A DNA stretch of 64,000 nucleotides from CAILZL01 sp963748005 (GCA_963748005.1 CAVVHH010000002.1:1-64000), one strand, 5' to 3'. Shown: positions 25,101 to 34,335, numbered from the stretch's first letter. Notes: a model not told the origin generated them from the sequence alone. Translations and numbers: made by a program.

Positions 25101-26009
25101 CTTGATGTCGCGTGCGGTGGAGAACTCCACCTTGCGGATGCGGGTCGATTCGGCGCCTAACGCAGGCGGCGAAGCACTGTCCCATCCATAGCGATGCAAC
25201 CACGCCTGCCGCAACGCGCTGTCAACCGGCCTGTCGCTACCTGTCGGCTCACGACTGGTTGCGAGCGCCTGCACATCTGCGGCCGACAACATGCGATCGT
25301 AAATACGCAGCTCGTCGATATCGCTGCCGCGCATGAAGTGGTAGCGGCTCTGCACCTGGTGCGGCGAAAGCACCCGGCCAGCCAGACCGAACTGGTCGAG
25401 ACCGGAATCAAGATCAGCAGATTGATCTTGGCGCGCCACTTCGCGCCCGTCCACAAACAGACGCACACCGCTGGTTTCATCCCAGGCGAACGCGATGTGC
25501 TGCCACGCATCCGCCGCCGGCAGTGAGGTTGACTGAAAAGACACTCGCACCCGTGCCAGATTTGTGTCGGTGACGAAGGCATCGAAACCGTGGCCGTTCC
25601 AGTCGATACGCAGGAAGGCCATATCCCAGCTGCTATGATCGACAAAGCCGACGCGAAAAATATTGAATGGCGCTTCGCCCACCTGCGTGCGTGAACGCCA
25701 GAAGAACGACAGCGTGCCGCGCCGCGCATAAATATTCTGCGGCGCATTCCAAGCTACCACGCCATCGTCATCCCACTGCGCAGCGCCGCCACTCTTGCCG
25801 GTCTCGACGATCCGCACGCCGCTGAGAAAATTCGGCACGGGATCGCCCTGCGCCTGATCGGCAGTGAGCAACTTGTCGGCCGACATGCGGAACAGCAATC
25901 CTGCGGGGAAAGAAGTGGTCTGCGCCAGTACCCAGTCGCTGACCAGCGTGGTCAACAGCATGGCCAATAGCAGCGCCTTACCGCACATTCGCAAACCTTG
26001 CTTTGTCAT
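22155..26009 (-). CDS. Large secreted LamG-domain protein, probable pectin-active enzyme of unknown family
   Basis: 1284 residues with a Sec signal peptide (cut near LAQ-TTS, residue 30). Residues about 35-255 form a concanavalin-like LamG domain (AWQHIAFAWDETSGVRLFVDG). A beta-rich middle follows (about 280-600). A long helical part (about 640-1050) has the look of an alpha/alpha toroid, with GDFGGGISDDTDLVQQWPG, TTDELHVYEEGLNSDAE and HMYMYTEGHWWSDRVDQPSE. A beta-sandwich ends the protein (about 1060-1284). Such an order (toroid then beta-sandwich) occurs in polysaccharide lyases and some glycosidases. I recognise no CAZy family; catalytic residues could be among the conserved-looking Asp/Glu/His above. 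It is coupled to galM and sits among pectin enzymes, so rhamnogalacturonan or side-chain cleavage is a reasonable guess. Confidence 0.75.
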   Translation of the reverse strand: MTKQGLRMCGKALLLAMLLTTLVSDWVLAQTTSFPAGLLFRMSADKLLTADQAQGDPVPNFLSGVRIVETGKSGGAAQWDDDGVVAWNAPQNIYARRGTLSFFWRSRTQVGEAPFNIFRVGFVDHSSWDMAFLRIDWNGHGFDAFVTDTNLARVRVSFQSTSLPAADAWQHIAFAWDETSGVRLFVDGREVARQDQSADLDSGLDQFGLAGRVLSPHQVQSRYHFMRGSDIDELRIYDRMLSAADVQALATSREPTGSDRPVDSALRQAWLHRYGWDSASPPALGAESTRIRKVEFSTARDIKEEMLKGVDGIDETTWPGVYNRSRLPGRDDYFELPDWNVYVEGGKNYDLTIPSAEVVNRVEIRGAAYGSLNYSASDKAANDSDYSLLDRRPQGVVHSISSFEPHKGGKLRFSNTVQETPIQEIWAYDVSAGQEPKGTFKLSYRVDANAAPAFANLKSLEEFINGRYPLEERSTVVALPSEIRAAAVSGNAAATVAAQRVTGAAPIVHILIPSGFDEALSARPVARAWNYGWQNAHDGLDGVAIDIPALKVTAGRDGLIPLNIRIKDPIWPARDMIDVSVSVRPGQARTLWLDLRDRILGEQSLYLSMASAASDFGANSLDGMNIRLVFKERAQAKIEHIADRFNQAKDNWGFLVEEHTASKREALYRRLYGDISDLLRVDPDNVQGRLYWQDISYYAQSSPAFTQQVAPSGVPLWAFRQLQDLKLVRQFVNWWIDNRQVPYGDFGGGISDDTDLVQQWPGLALMGVEPDKLNASLRALSDAAYHNGMITHGLSTITTDELHVYEEGLNSDAERLYLNWGEPQTIERLMATVKALQGVILTNPAGHMHFASNWYGGNKIYREGPWEWQKPYSFTVMHAPILMGLYNASPAARSLVTGVVDGILAHGKQRPDGNWSFPNEINWRSDAERVGDGGGASTPLQSAWAAYRFSGDDKYLRPLLSRVTTSGPGSLAEMNENVLDVLGHRKDWGATLAARAPTSTSDFNRYAAWQMTGDKRWLEALHADAIRDKSQHMYMYTEGHWWSDRVDQPSEILQRERLGGVALKRNWTYPGNTVSWRFAQPGAAEQVAILVPGATLDHFKVIAYNISDKPLQATMTTWNVAAGQWKQVSGIDSKGTDRADTNIVTSSATLERSRSIPVSFAPRATTVLEFTLVTPITAPESRADIGIGVQDIRIDGNTVEVTVHSLGAIDAPGGIAKLEDANGKVLGSAAIPALAAPRDLLPRTARVRMTLPQGSLTRLRVRIALTADAPEVTMLNNVVRLGDL

Positions 26010-26091
26010 ATGAGCCCTTTGTTATGTGTTGGCCGCGCTACTTCACTGAGCATACCTGCCCTTTACCCCCGAGCAGCGCTGTCAGCGTACG

Positions 26092-26970
26092 TCATGGCAG
26101 CAGCACATCGCGCAATTCCGGAACACTCTGCCATAGTCCCTCGGTGATCTGCGCCGCAAACAGGGCTGCGCCTTTCGGACCCAGATGCGTGTAATCAAAC
26201 TCAACGGTGGGACGCGATGACGGCACAAAGGTGGTTTCGGTGGTCGCGGCCTTGGCTGCAGAAATGGTCGTGCCTTTGCGCGCTGCTTCCACCAGCGCAT
26301 AGGGGGCCGGAATCTGCGCCAGCTCCAGTGACAGTACCGGGCCAAGCGCCTGCACCGCCGCCATCGAGGTGCGGTGCAGATCCACCAGCGGCACGCCCAG
26401 TTCCTTCGCCACTGCCTCCGTAGCATCCGCCCATGGTTGCAGGTCATCCAGCAGCTGACCATTGCGAAAGCTGCGCCGCGTCAGCGGTGTCACCAGCACC
26501 GGCACCGCACCGGCATTGCGTGCCTCACTCACATAACGACGCAAGTTGTCTGAAAATTCCGTTTTCAGATCCGTGGAACGCCCCGGCTTGCCGGGCTGAT
26601 CGTTGTGACCAAACTGGATCAGCACATATACACGTGTGAATCCTGGCGTTTGTGCTTCGTTCAAAACCAGTTGCCACGAGCTTTCGGCGCGATAGCTGAA
26701 AGTGGAGCGACCACCTCGCGCCATATCGATACAGGCTGCAAATGAGGTGACATGACGTGCACAGAACTCGCCGCCCCAGCCACTACCCACCTGAGTCGTG
26801 GAATCGCCGACCAGAATGATCTTCATCGCATGAACCGGTTTGGTGGCGTTGCGTGCTTCGGCATCCCTGACGGCAAGGGGTATGGACTCCGGCACCGCAC
26901 TCTGCGCAACAGTCACCTTGCCCATCAGCACAGAAGCCAGTGCACAGGCAATGCAGATCAATATTTTCAT
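26092..26970 (-). CDS. Rhamnogalacturonan acetylesterase, SGNH hydrolase (CE12-like)
   Basis: A 292-residue secreted esterase that removes acetyl groups from pectin. The signal peptide ends near VAQ-SAV (residue 23). The SGNH blocks are complete: GDST with nucleophile Ser57, Gly87 region (MARGGRSTFSYR), Asn123 in IQFGHNDQPG, and Asp259/His262 in FDYTHLGPKG. The GHND plus DxxH pair is typical of CE12. Its start codon overlaps the pectinesterase stop by 4 bp, so the two deacylating enzymes are made together. It is followed by the large LamG gene after an 82-bp gap. Confidence 0.92.
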   Translation of the reverse strand: MKILICIACALASVLMGKVTVAQSAVPESIPLAVRDAEARNATKPVHAMKIILVGDSTTQVGSGWGGEFCARHVTSFAACIDMARGGRSTFSYRAESSWQLVLNEAQTPGFTRVYVLIQFGHNDQPGKPGRSTDLKTEFSDNLRRYVSEARNAGAVPVLVTPLTRRSFRNGQLLDDLQPWADATEAVAKELGVPLVDLHRTSMAAVQALGPVLSLELAQIPAPYALVEAARKGTTISAAKAATTETTFVPSSRPTVEFDYTHLGPKGAALFAAQITEGLWQSVPELRDVLLP

Positions 26971-27944
26971 TGGGCAGAGCTCCCGATCCAGGCAATGTCG
27001 TGGTGAAAAAACTCTGCCGGCGTCCAGCGCGTGGCTTCACTGTCCGTCAGCTGATGACTGTATGGCGTGCGCGCTGCTGAATTGGCGCCCACACCCGTTG
27101 AACGATATTCGGCATAGAAAGACGTGGGCAATGAATGTGTCTCGCCCGGATGCCACTCACGCCACCCTGCTGCAATAACTGGCGCGCGAATATCGGCATC
27201 CAGAAACACCACTGTTGAGTAACCACGCCAAGGACGTCCCAGCGTGATCTCACCCGCTCCAGCTTCTGCCGTCAGCAAACAATGATCGAACACATAGCCG
27301 CTGTCCTCATCGGCAGCGTTACGGCTTTGCGCGGTGTACATCACTTCCGGATGAGCCAGCCCATGTAATTGGCATCGCTCAAAGTAGGCTTTGGCATTGC
27401 CAAATATGAAATCAACATGCCCTTCGATATAGCAGTCTGAAAAGTACTGTCGCGCCATTCGCCCGTCCGGACCCTTGTTCGCATAGAGCGTGTCCTGATG
27501 CCCCAGCAGCCGGACACCTTTCAGTACGGCACGATCGCCAGTAAGCATCAAGGCCACTGCCTGGGACGGCGGATGCTCGGGATTCAACCAGTAATCATTC
27601 TGGATAGTGAGATTACTGGCGCGGAAATCATCACCCGACGCACTGACGGTGTAGGACTTGCTGGTGCTGCCGGCCTTGAGGGCGCTGTCACCAAACACGA
27701 TGACTGCTTCCGTTGCCGCCTTGCCATTGCCGCGCAAATGCACGCCTCGCTTGGTAATCAAAATTTTTTCGCGATAGGTGCCGGGTGCGATCTGGATCTC
27801 GCCACCTGTATCCGGCAGTGCATCAATAGCAGACTGAATGGATTGATACTCTGCCTGCGCGTCCTGCGCCACCTGCACGACATGAGCTCCGGCAATATCA
27901 ACCAGAAACCAGGTCAGCAGCAACATTCTGAACACTGCGTTCAT
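26967..27944 (-). CDS. Pectin methylesterase (CE8)
   Basis: A 325-residue secreted enzyme that removes methyl groups from homogalacturonan, making it fit for pectate lyase. The signal peptide ends near AGA-HV (residue 20). Right-handed beta-helix family motifs are complete: Gln128 in SQAVAL, GHQDTLY (Gln150, catalytic Asp151), VDFIFGNA (Asp178) and LGRPW (Arg237). Length is typical. It overlaps the gene before (GH43, 4 bp) and after (acetylesterase, 4 bp), a tightly coupled set. Confidence 0.95.
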   Translation of the reverse strand: MNAVFRMLLLTWFLVDIAGAHVVQVAQDAQAEYQSIQSAIDALPDTGGEIQIAPGTYREKILITKRGVHLRGNGKAATEAVIVFGDSALKAGSTSKSYTVSASGDDFRASNLTIQNDYWLNPEHPPSQAVALMLTGDRAVLKGVRLLGHQDTLYANKGPDGRMARQYFSDCYIEGHVDFIFGNAKAYFERCQLHGLAHPEVMYTAQSRNAADEDSGYVFDHCLLTAEAGAGEITLGRPWRGYSTVVFLDADIRAPVIAAGWREWHPGETHSLPTSFYAEYRSTGVGANSAARTPYSHQLTDSEATRWTPAEFFHHDIAWIGSSAQ

Positions 27945-29539
27945 GCCAGCGCCCGATACTGAAAATTGCGGAAGCGGACCGTTCCCTTGCCAGCCGCATA
28001 CAACCCGGGCCTGAGCATCAGAAAGCCACCACGTACGTTGTGGTGGTAGCCGGAAACCTCCATGCCACGATCAAATCGCTGCCAGCTGACATCATCCGTG
28101 CCGAGATGGAAACTGACAATGTGGTGCGAATTGCGCAGGCGCATTCTCAATCGCCGGCCATAGCTGTGCGCGGGGCGACCACGCTCAAGTCCATACTGAT
28201 GCGTGATGAAAGTGCGTGAATCAAAACCAAGGCCGCAGTACAGCTGGTGATCATAGAACAGCACCAGTCCCGCGCGAGTATCCGCATCAACTTCGATATC
28301 ACATTCGATTTCGTAGGCCTGATCACCGGTGGTCAGCAGCAACGGTGAGGAGTCCTTGGGCGAGCTGCCGCTTGCCTGCAACAGCAGTGCCCCAGACAGC
28401 ACTTTGAACCGCTGTCGTTCGTCGATTGCGGGATCAAAGAACTGCCACTGACGGCCATAACGATCCTGAGAGAAATCATCAGACAGGGCCATACCGTGAT
28501 CCGATGATGTGCCACCCTTTGGTTTGAGCAGCGGCTGCGACAGATCACCACCGCCTATGTCGAACCAGCCATCATCGGTCCACGTAACGGGCGCGAGCAA
28601 CATCTGTCGTCCCAGTGTCCAGTAACCGTTCTCATAGCCGTGATACACCGCCCACCAGTCACCGGCTGGACCCTCGACCAGCGTGGCGTGGCCACGTGAC
28701 CACCATTTCTCACTGACAGAGGTCGTGCGCACCAGCGGATTGCGCGGATGCTGCTGCCAGGGACCTTGCAGCGATGTCGCGCGCGCCGCAATCACCATGT
28801 GGCCGGTGGGAGGACCGGCGGTACCGCCCACAGCAGTGAGCTGATAGAAATAGTTTCCGTGCCGGGTGATCTTCGGTCCTTCGGGCGAGAACGCCTCAAC
28901 ATCCCACTCTGCCGGATAACGCCAGGGATCGTAGACATGCTCGATCTGTCCCTGCGTTGTCAGTCCATCATCGGAAAGACGAATGCGGTCGCCACCACTG
29001 AGAAACAACCAGCGCACACCACTCTCATCCACCGCATGACCGGGATCGATATGTTGCCCCAGGCCAAGATCAACAGGTTCACTCCACGGACCTTCCATCC
29101 GCTCCGACCAGATGACGTAGATGGAATTGTGCTGCGTATGCTTGGCAGCAAAGTAAATGAAATAGCGACCGCCATGCCGACACAGCTCGGGCGCCCAGAT
29201 GGAGCCAACATTGGTGTGCAGAGCCGCGTTGCGCGGTTGCCAGTTCACCAGATCACGCGAGTGCCAGATCAACAGGCCCGGATAAGCGGTGAAACTGGAA
29301 AATGTCATGTAGTAGACGGAACCGACCTTGAGGATGGACGGATCGGGGTGATCGCCGGCGAGGACCGGATTGAGGAACCGTTCATTGCCGAGATCGGCAC
29401 GACGCTGACCTTCGATGCCGCGTGCCCACTGTGCCGTTGGCGTAGCGACCTGTGTAGCCATAGCGCTTGCGGGCAGCGCGCCATACAGCGCACCGGCGCC
29501 TAACGTCTTGAATGCATCACGACGATTGATAGATTTCAT
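27941..29539 (-). CDS. GH43 glycoside hydrolase, Tat-exported
   Basis: A 532-residue glycosidase with a five-bladed propeller, probably an exo-acting arabinosidase, xylosidase or galactosidase on pectin side chains. The N-terminus NRRDAFKTLGAGALYG is a twin-arginine signal. The catalytic residues appear as the base Asp66 in GDHPDPSIL, the pKa-modulating Asp165 in GQHIDPGHAVD and the acid Glu220 in FSPEGPKI. A C-terminal beta-sandwich (about residues 350-532) matches the second domain common in two-domain GH43 enzymes. Its stop overlaps the pectinesterase start. The exact sugar specificity cannot be read from sequence. Confidence 0.9.
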   Translation of the reverse strand: MKSINRRDAFKTLGAGALYGALPASAMATQVATPTAQWARGIEGQRRADLGNERFLNPVLAGDHPDPSILKVGSVYYMTFSSFTAYPGLLIWHSRDLVNWQPRNAALHTNVGSIWAPELCRHGGRYFIYFAAKHTQHNSIYVIWSERMEGPWSEPVDLGLGQHIDPGHAVDESGVRWLFLSGGDRIRLSDDGLTTQGQIEHVYDPWRYPAEWDVEAFSPEGPKITRHGNYFYQLTAVGGTAGPPTGHMVIAARATSLQGPWQQHPRNPLVRTTSVSEKWWSRGHATLVEGPAGDWWAVYHGYENGYWTLGRQMLLAPVTWTDDGWFDIGGGDLSQPLLKPKGGTSSDHGMALSDDFSQDRYGRQWQFFDPAIDERQRFKVLSGALLLQASGSSPKDSSPLLLTTGDQAYEIECDIEVDADTRAGLVLFYDHQLYCGLGFDSRTFITHQYGLERGRPAHSYGRRLRMRLRNSHHIVSFHLGTDDVSWQRFDRGMEVSGYHHNVRGGFLMLRPGLYAAGKGTVRFRNFQYRALA

Positions 29540-29572
29540 GTGCAGCGCTTGCGCAATAAAGCCGTCGCTCTG

Positions 29573-30967
29573 TCAGGACGCAGCGGCCGAACCAGACTGA
29601 CAGCGCGCAGCCAGTTCGTTGAGAAACATCTCAAGATTCGTATAGCCATCCTGATTGCTGAGCGCGGCAGCATCGCGCGCATCTTTCGGATCAAGACGAT
29701 GCTGACGCTCCCACTCATCACTCATGCCGTCATGATCGGCATCCGCATAAGGCTCACCCGCTTTCAGCTCCGGCCAGCCGCCGACCTGCTCCTGGGTATC
29801 AATCAAGCCGCCGCTGCGCTCGCGAACCGAAGTAACAATGCGCGTGTCGACGCTGTCACGCACACAGGCACTGCCGGATTTCTGCAGTACCTGCTGATAG
29901 GCAACATCGGCAGAATCGGTGCGAACCGGAGCCGTGTCAAATGCGGCTGCAGCACGATACGCCGGATTCCCGACTTTCATCTTCACCAGCGACCATGGGT
30001 CCGGCGGCAGGGCGCCATCCATCCGGTTGTCAGCAAAAAAAGCGCGCGCGCCACTGCTGTTTTCTTCAAATGCCACAGAATCCGATTTCGAGTCCGGACC
30101 ACGCAGATAGTAGTTGCCAATAAAGTTGTAACTGGCCACAGCATCGGTGTCGGCGTTGTAACCTGAGTAACTGCCACCCCAGTTGTAGAACACGTTATTG
30201 CGGAAATCCATCAAGGGACCGCGTGGATCATTTGCTGCGCTTTCATAATTGCCGGGGCGCGGCATGCGCGCACGATGATGCGCCCACAGGTTGTGATGAA
30301 AACTGTAACGCGCACCGTTCGAGCCGCGCACCAGGCTGCCATAGCCATGCTCACCCTTGCTGTGCCGTGAATGATTGAGCGACTCGCCAATCAGCGACCA
30401 CTGAACCGTGACACGATCCAGTGGCAGTACGCCAGGCTTCATTTGCTGCGACACCGAAAGGGTTTCGTCCACGGACCAGCTGGCCGAGACATGGTCCAGA
30501 ATGATATTGCTGCCGGCATTGACCGACACTGCATCGCTTTCAATTCGGCTGGCATCGCCGAGACGCACCCGCAAATAGCGCACGATGACTTCATTGGCCG
30601 CAATCACCAGGGCGTGATCACGCAGAGTAATGCCGTCGCCCGGTGCGGTCTGTCCGGCAATCGTGATAAATGGATTGGTTATCTTCAGGGCACTGTCGAG
30701 GTGAATGGTCCCGGCAATGCGGAACACAACGGTTCGCGGACCCGCGGCTTCAACCGCTGCGCGCAGTGAACCCGGACCACGATCCGCCAGCGTGGTCACT
30801 TCAACAACCCGCCCGCCACGACCACCTGCAGCCTGTGCACCAAAGCCTTCCGCTCCCGGAAACGCGGGCAGATCGGCGGCAGCAAGCGTCTTGCTGGCGA
30901 TGAATCCGGCGACAAGCAGGGTTGTCAGGAACGGACGAACCATTGCATCCACGAACTTCAGATACAT
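29573..30967 (-). CDS. Pectate lyase (PL1 family), secreted
   Basis: A protein of about 464 residues that cleaves polygalacturonate by beta-elimination, a calcium-dependent reaction giving unsaturated oligomers. The signal peptide (RPFLTTLLVAGFIASKTLAA) is followed by AFPGAEGFGAQAAGGRGGRV, the usual PL1 opening. Further signs are ESDAVSVNAGSNIILDHVSA, SWSVDETLSV and the catalytic Arg region HHRARMPRPG. Near the C-terminus DADHDGMSDEWE is an EF-hand-like calcium motif common in secreted lyases. The start is 30967 (MYLKF) or 30943 (MVRPF); a longer frame to 31129 runs into the receptor gene and is unlikely. It lies 77 bp after the TonB receptor gene. Confidence 0.93.
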   Translation of the reverse strand: MYLKFVDAMVRPFLTTLLVAGFIASKTLAAADLPAFPGAEGFGAQAAGGRGGRVVEVTTLADRGPGSLRAAVEAAGPRTVVFRIAGTIHLDSALKITNPFITIAGQTAPGDGITLRDHALVIAANEVIVRYLRVRLGDASRIESDAVSVNAGSNIILDHVSASWSVDETLSVSQQMKPGVLPLDRVTVQWSLIGESLNHSRHSKGEHGYGSLVRGSNGARYSFHHNLWAHHRARMPRPGNYESAANDPRGPLMDFRNNVFYNWGGSYSGYNADTDAVASYNFIGNYYLRGPDSKSDSVAFEENSSGARAFFADNRMDGALPPDPWSLVKMKVGNPAYRAAAAFDTAPVRTDSADVAYQQVLQKSGSACVRDSVDTRIVTSVRERSGGLIDTQEQVGGWPELKAGEPYADADHDGMSDEWERQHRLDPKDARDAAALSNQDGYTNLEMFLNELAARCQSGSAAAS

Positions 30968-31044
30968 GCGATTGCCCGTTGTGCCGTTTATCAGGAGAAC
31001 AAGACCGGCGATCCAGTAATCGCCGGCTTGACTGGCTACTGCTG

Positions 31045-34000
31045 TTACAGCTTGACGCGCACACCCGCTGTAAAAATGCGGCCGGTACTCGCGTATTGCT
31101 GCACAAGCTTCACGTCCTGATACACCCACTTGCGGGTGGTTTCATTCAACAGGTTCTGCGCCTCCAGCGTAACACTGAAGTGTTCATTGAAGTCATAGCT
31201 GAATGATGCATCCACCTGAAGGTTGTCCTTCACCGCGCGGAAATCCAGCATGGCGGGTGCATTGCACGGCGCACCTGCGTTGGTGGTAAGCCCGGGTGAA
31301 CAGCTGCCGGACGCCAGCGGGAAGAGTTCCATGTACTCCTTGCGATAGGCACCGGATATACGTGCCTCCCAGTTATTCGTCGAGTAGTAGAGCGTGGCGT
31401 TGTAGGCATCCGGTGATGCATTCAGATACGGCGCATTGCGTGTTTCACCGGTATTGGCGTTGACGATGTACGCCAGATTGGACTCCAGGTGCGTGTAGTT
31501 GGTCTGCACGCCAAAGTTGTTCCATGGAGCAGGCAGGAAGCTGAAGGGCTGCTGCCAGGTCAACTCGTAACCGCGAATGTAGCCGCCAGGCGCATTGCGT
31601 TGCTGGGTGATCAGGAACTGACCGCCGTTGTTGATGTGCGATTTCAGCGCAGGATCGGTTATCGACGCGACATAGCCATCATAGGCATCGCCCTTGAGAG
31701 CGTCTGACAGGGGCCCACTGGAACGAACCGACTGCGGATTATTGAGAATATCCTTGTAGAAAATCGCGGCACTCAACAACGCCTCGTTGGAAAAATACCA
31801 CTCCACGCTCAGGTCATAGTTGTTGGCCTCGAAGGGATCCAGATACGGATTGCCCAAGGTGATGCTCGGATCACTGGTGCAGAATCCATTTGCACCGCTG
31901 GTGCAACTGGTCGGCAGTGTGCCTGTGGTGCCCGGGGCTGAGTTTGGCACCAGATTCGACAGCAAGGGTCTTGCCATCACTCTGGCGACGGCCAGGCGGG
32001 TATACAGATCCGGCAGCACGGCATACGCCACATTGAATGATGGCAGCGGCGTGGTGTAACTGTTTTCTGCCGTGATGAGTTGCGCGCCACCGACCGCATT
32101 CACGTAACCACTGGAGTCCACATCGGTTTTTGCCATGCGCAAGCCGACATTGCCGAACAGCTTGTGACCGCCCGGTTGAAAATCAAACGCCAGCTCGGCG
32201 TAGGCGGCAGTATCTGTTTCCACCACCTTGTTGGTGCTGCCCACCTGCTCGAGCGCACGCCAGTCGCTCCATTTGTTGACACAATTGCAGGTGATATCAA
32301 ATGCCGAATTGAAAGCATCCCAGTTGGGGGCAAACCAGCTGGTGGGCGTGCCTGCAGATAAATTCAAACCCTCGCCAAAGGAAACCATCTTGCCCAAAGA
32401 GGCCACACTCACGCCGGCTTCTCTGGCGGTGGGATTGATGGCTTCAATGGCCTGAGTGCGGCGACCCTGAAAACCTTCAAATGAATAACGACGCCATACT
32501 GCGCCGGCATTCAAGGTCATGGTATCGGCAAAATCCCAGGAATAATCGAGTTTGGCGGTGTCGAAGGTATTGACGGTCTTGTATTTGAAGACGCGAATGG
32601 TCGATAGCCCCTTCACCGTATCCCAGTTATTGATGTTGGCCGGATCAAAGCCCAGCTGCATGACCGGCATGTCACTACCGGAGCGTTCGTCGTAAACGAA
32701 GCCATCTTGGTCCACGGCATTGAGTTCGATGAGCACGCCCGTGCTCTTGAAGATGGAGCGTGAAGTACCCGCCAGACCACGTATCCTCATGGTGTCCGTC
32801 AGGGTCTGATCCAGACTCAGCGATACCTGCGAGAAAGTGGTCTCACTGTCGGAACCATCCGCAGCATTGCGCCAGTCCACATTGTCGATTGCCATGTAAT
32901 TGGCATAGGTCTGACCATCCGGTCCGGTCAGCACTGATGAGTCACGCAGCTGCATGGTGGGACGACCGACCAGCCCCGCCCAGCCATTGATGCTGTTGGG
33001 ATTCGGGGCATATCCCGGCGACGATGGTGCGTTGTAGTAGTCGTATGGTTCCAGGTTGTATTGGTTGAAACTGAAACTGGTGCCGGGTACCAGAGTGCTC
33101 CCGCCGCAATACACCGTTGCCGACGCAGTACACACCGGATACAAGGCACGGCGCTGCGCCAGCGTCAGGGAGGCGGGATTGGTCGCTGCAGCCAGGTTGT
33201 ACAGATTGCGGTTGCCGCCCACCGTGGTCAGCTCATAGGCGATTTCGGTGTTGTCGTAGGTGCCATACAGCGAGTCCAGCTTCAACTCGGTACGATCACT
33301 TGGCCGCCACTGGATGGTGTTGGTCAAACCCAGGCGCTCGTAGCTCATGTCCCGATGACTGAGCGTCGGCAATGTCGGATAAATCGTCAGCGGATTGATT
33401 CTGGCGTATGCGGCAGGATCGGAACCACAACCAACGATGGCTGCGGAAGGCGCAACATTCGCGCAATTGCCCACGCCTCCCGCATTGGTACCCACAAAAC
33501 CGGTCGGCCTCGCAAAGCCAAACGTGTTGGGCGTAATCCCCGCGTGCTGCGAATTGCGATAGGTATATTCAAACTGACCGACATTGCGGTTGTAGCGATC
33601 CACGATCGAATCGCGCTCACTGTAGGCCGCAGAGAACAGCACCCCGAGCGTATTGTCCATGAAGGTGTCGGCAATCAATCCAGCGATACGCGGGCTGGTT
33701 GACGCTCCGTTCTCGTAGTAAACGCCTTCAGCAGACATCGTGGCGGTCAGCTTGCCGAAATCCAGCGGTTGACCCGTGGTAAGACCCACCGTGGCACCCA
33801 GTGATCCCTCATCGGTGGATGCTGAAGCGGACTTCTGCACCTTCAATGAACTGAACAACTCCGAAGCAAAAATGTTGAAGTCAAAGCCGCGGGTACGATT
33901 GGGGCCGCCATCCGAATTGCCACCACCGGAAGTGGCCAGCGCATCCATGCCGTTGACAGTGGTGGTGGTAAAGTCGGGACCCAGACCGCGCACCGTGATC

Positions 34001-34335
34001 TTCTGACCTTCACCATTGTCAGACCGACCCAGTGAAACACCCGGCAGACGCTGGATTGCCTCCGCGAGGTTGCTGTCAGGAAAGTCGGCGATGTCTTCGG
34101 ACTTGATTTCGTCCACCATGACGCTGGAGGTGCGTTTGGTCTCAAGTGCGCTGGCCAATGATGCACGGAATCCGCTGACCACCACTTCGGCCAGTGTGGC
34201 ATCCGTCTCACCCGCTGCGGTCTGGGCGAATGCCGCGGTTGAACTCAGGGCCATTACTCCAAACAGGCTCAGGACGCGGCGCACTGCCCCGACGTTCAAA
34301 TTCGTGTTCTGCTCAAACATCTGCTCAACCCCCAT
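31045..34335 (-). CDS. TonB-dependent receptor, Xanthomonas/Caulobacter type, for pectin oligomers
   Basis: A 1096-residue outer-membrane beta-barrel that imports large ligands using TonB energy. The signal peptide ends near AFA-QTA. The plug domain (about residues 45-200) has DFPDSNLAEAIQRLPGVSL and ITVRGLGPDFTTTTVNG, the hallmark of the long TonB receptors of carbohydrate loci. The rest is barrel strands with large loops, ending in an aromatic/hydrophobic strand FTAGVRVKL. ATG 34335 is used; ATG 34320 with a G-rich stretch in front is possible. It is the first gene of the pectin gene set. Two operator-like motifs stand upstream. No SusD-like partner is present, as in gammaproteobacterial loci. 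Confidence 0.94.
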   Translation of the reverse strand: MGVEQMFEQNTNLNVGAVRRVLSLFGVMALSSTAAFAQTAAGETDATLAEVVVSGFRASLASALETKRTSSVMVDEIKSEDIADFPDSNLAEAIQRLPGVSLGRSDNGEGQKITVRGLGPDFTTTTVNGMDALATSGGGNSDGGPNRTRGFDFNIFASELFSSLKVQKSASASTDEGSLGATVGLTTGQPLDFGKLTATMSAEGVYYENGASTSPRIAGLIADTFMDNTLGVLFSAAYSERDSIVDRYNRNVGQFEYTYRNSQHAGITPNTFGFARPTGFVGTNAGGVGNCANVAPSAAIVGCGSDPAAYARINPLTIYPTLPTLSHRDMSYERLGLTNTIQWRPSDRTELKLDSLYGTYDNTEIAYELTTVGGNRNLYNLAAATNPASLTLAQRRALYPVCTASATVYCGGSTLVPGTSFSFNQYNLEPYDYYNAPSSPGYAPNPNSINGWAGLVGRPTMQLRDSSVLTGPDGQTYANYMAIDNVDWRNAADGSDSETTFSQVSLSLDQTLTDTMRIRGLAGTSRSIFKSTGVLIELNAVDQDGFVYDERSGSDMPVMQLGFDPANINNWDTVKGLSTIRVFKYKTVNTFDTAKLDYSWDFADTMTLNAGAVWRRYSFEGFQGRRTQAIEAINPTAREAGVSVASLGKMVSFGEGLNLSAGTPTSWFAPNWDAFNSAFDITCNCVNKWSDWRALEQVGSTNKVVETDTAAYAELAFDFQPGGHKLFGNVGLRMAKTDVDSSGYVNAVGGAQLITAENSYTTPLPSFNVAYAVLPDLYTRLAVARVMARPLLSNLVPNSAPGTTGTLPTSCTSGANGFCTSDPSITLGNPYLDPFEANNYDLSVEWYFSNEALLSAAIFYKDILNNPQSVRSSGPLSDALKGDAYDGYVASITDPALKSHINNGGQFLITQQRNAPGGYIRGYELTWQQPFSFLPAPWNNFGVQTNYTHLESNLAYIVNANTGETRNAPYLNASPDAYNATLYYSTNNWEARISGAYRKEYMELFPLASGSCSPGLTTNAGAPCNAPAMLDFRAVKDNLQVDASFSYDFNEHFSVTLEAQNLLNETTRKWVYQDVKLVQQYASTGRIFTAGVRVKL

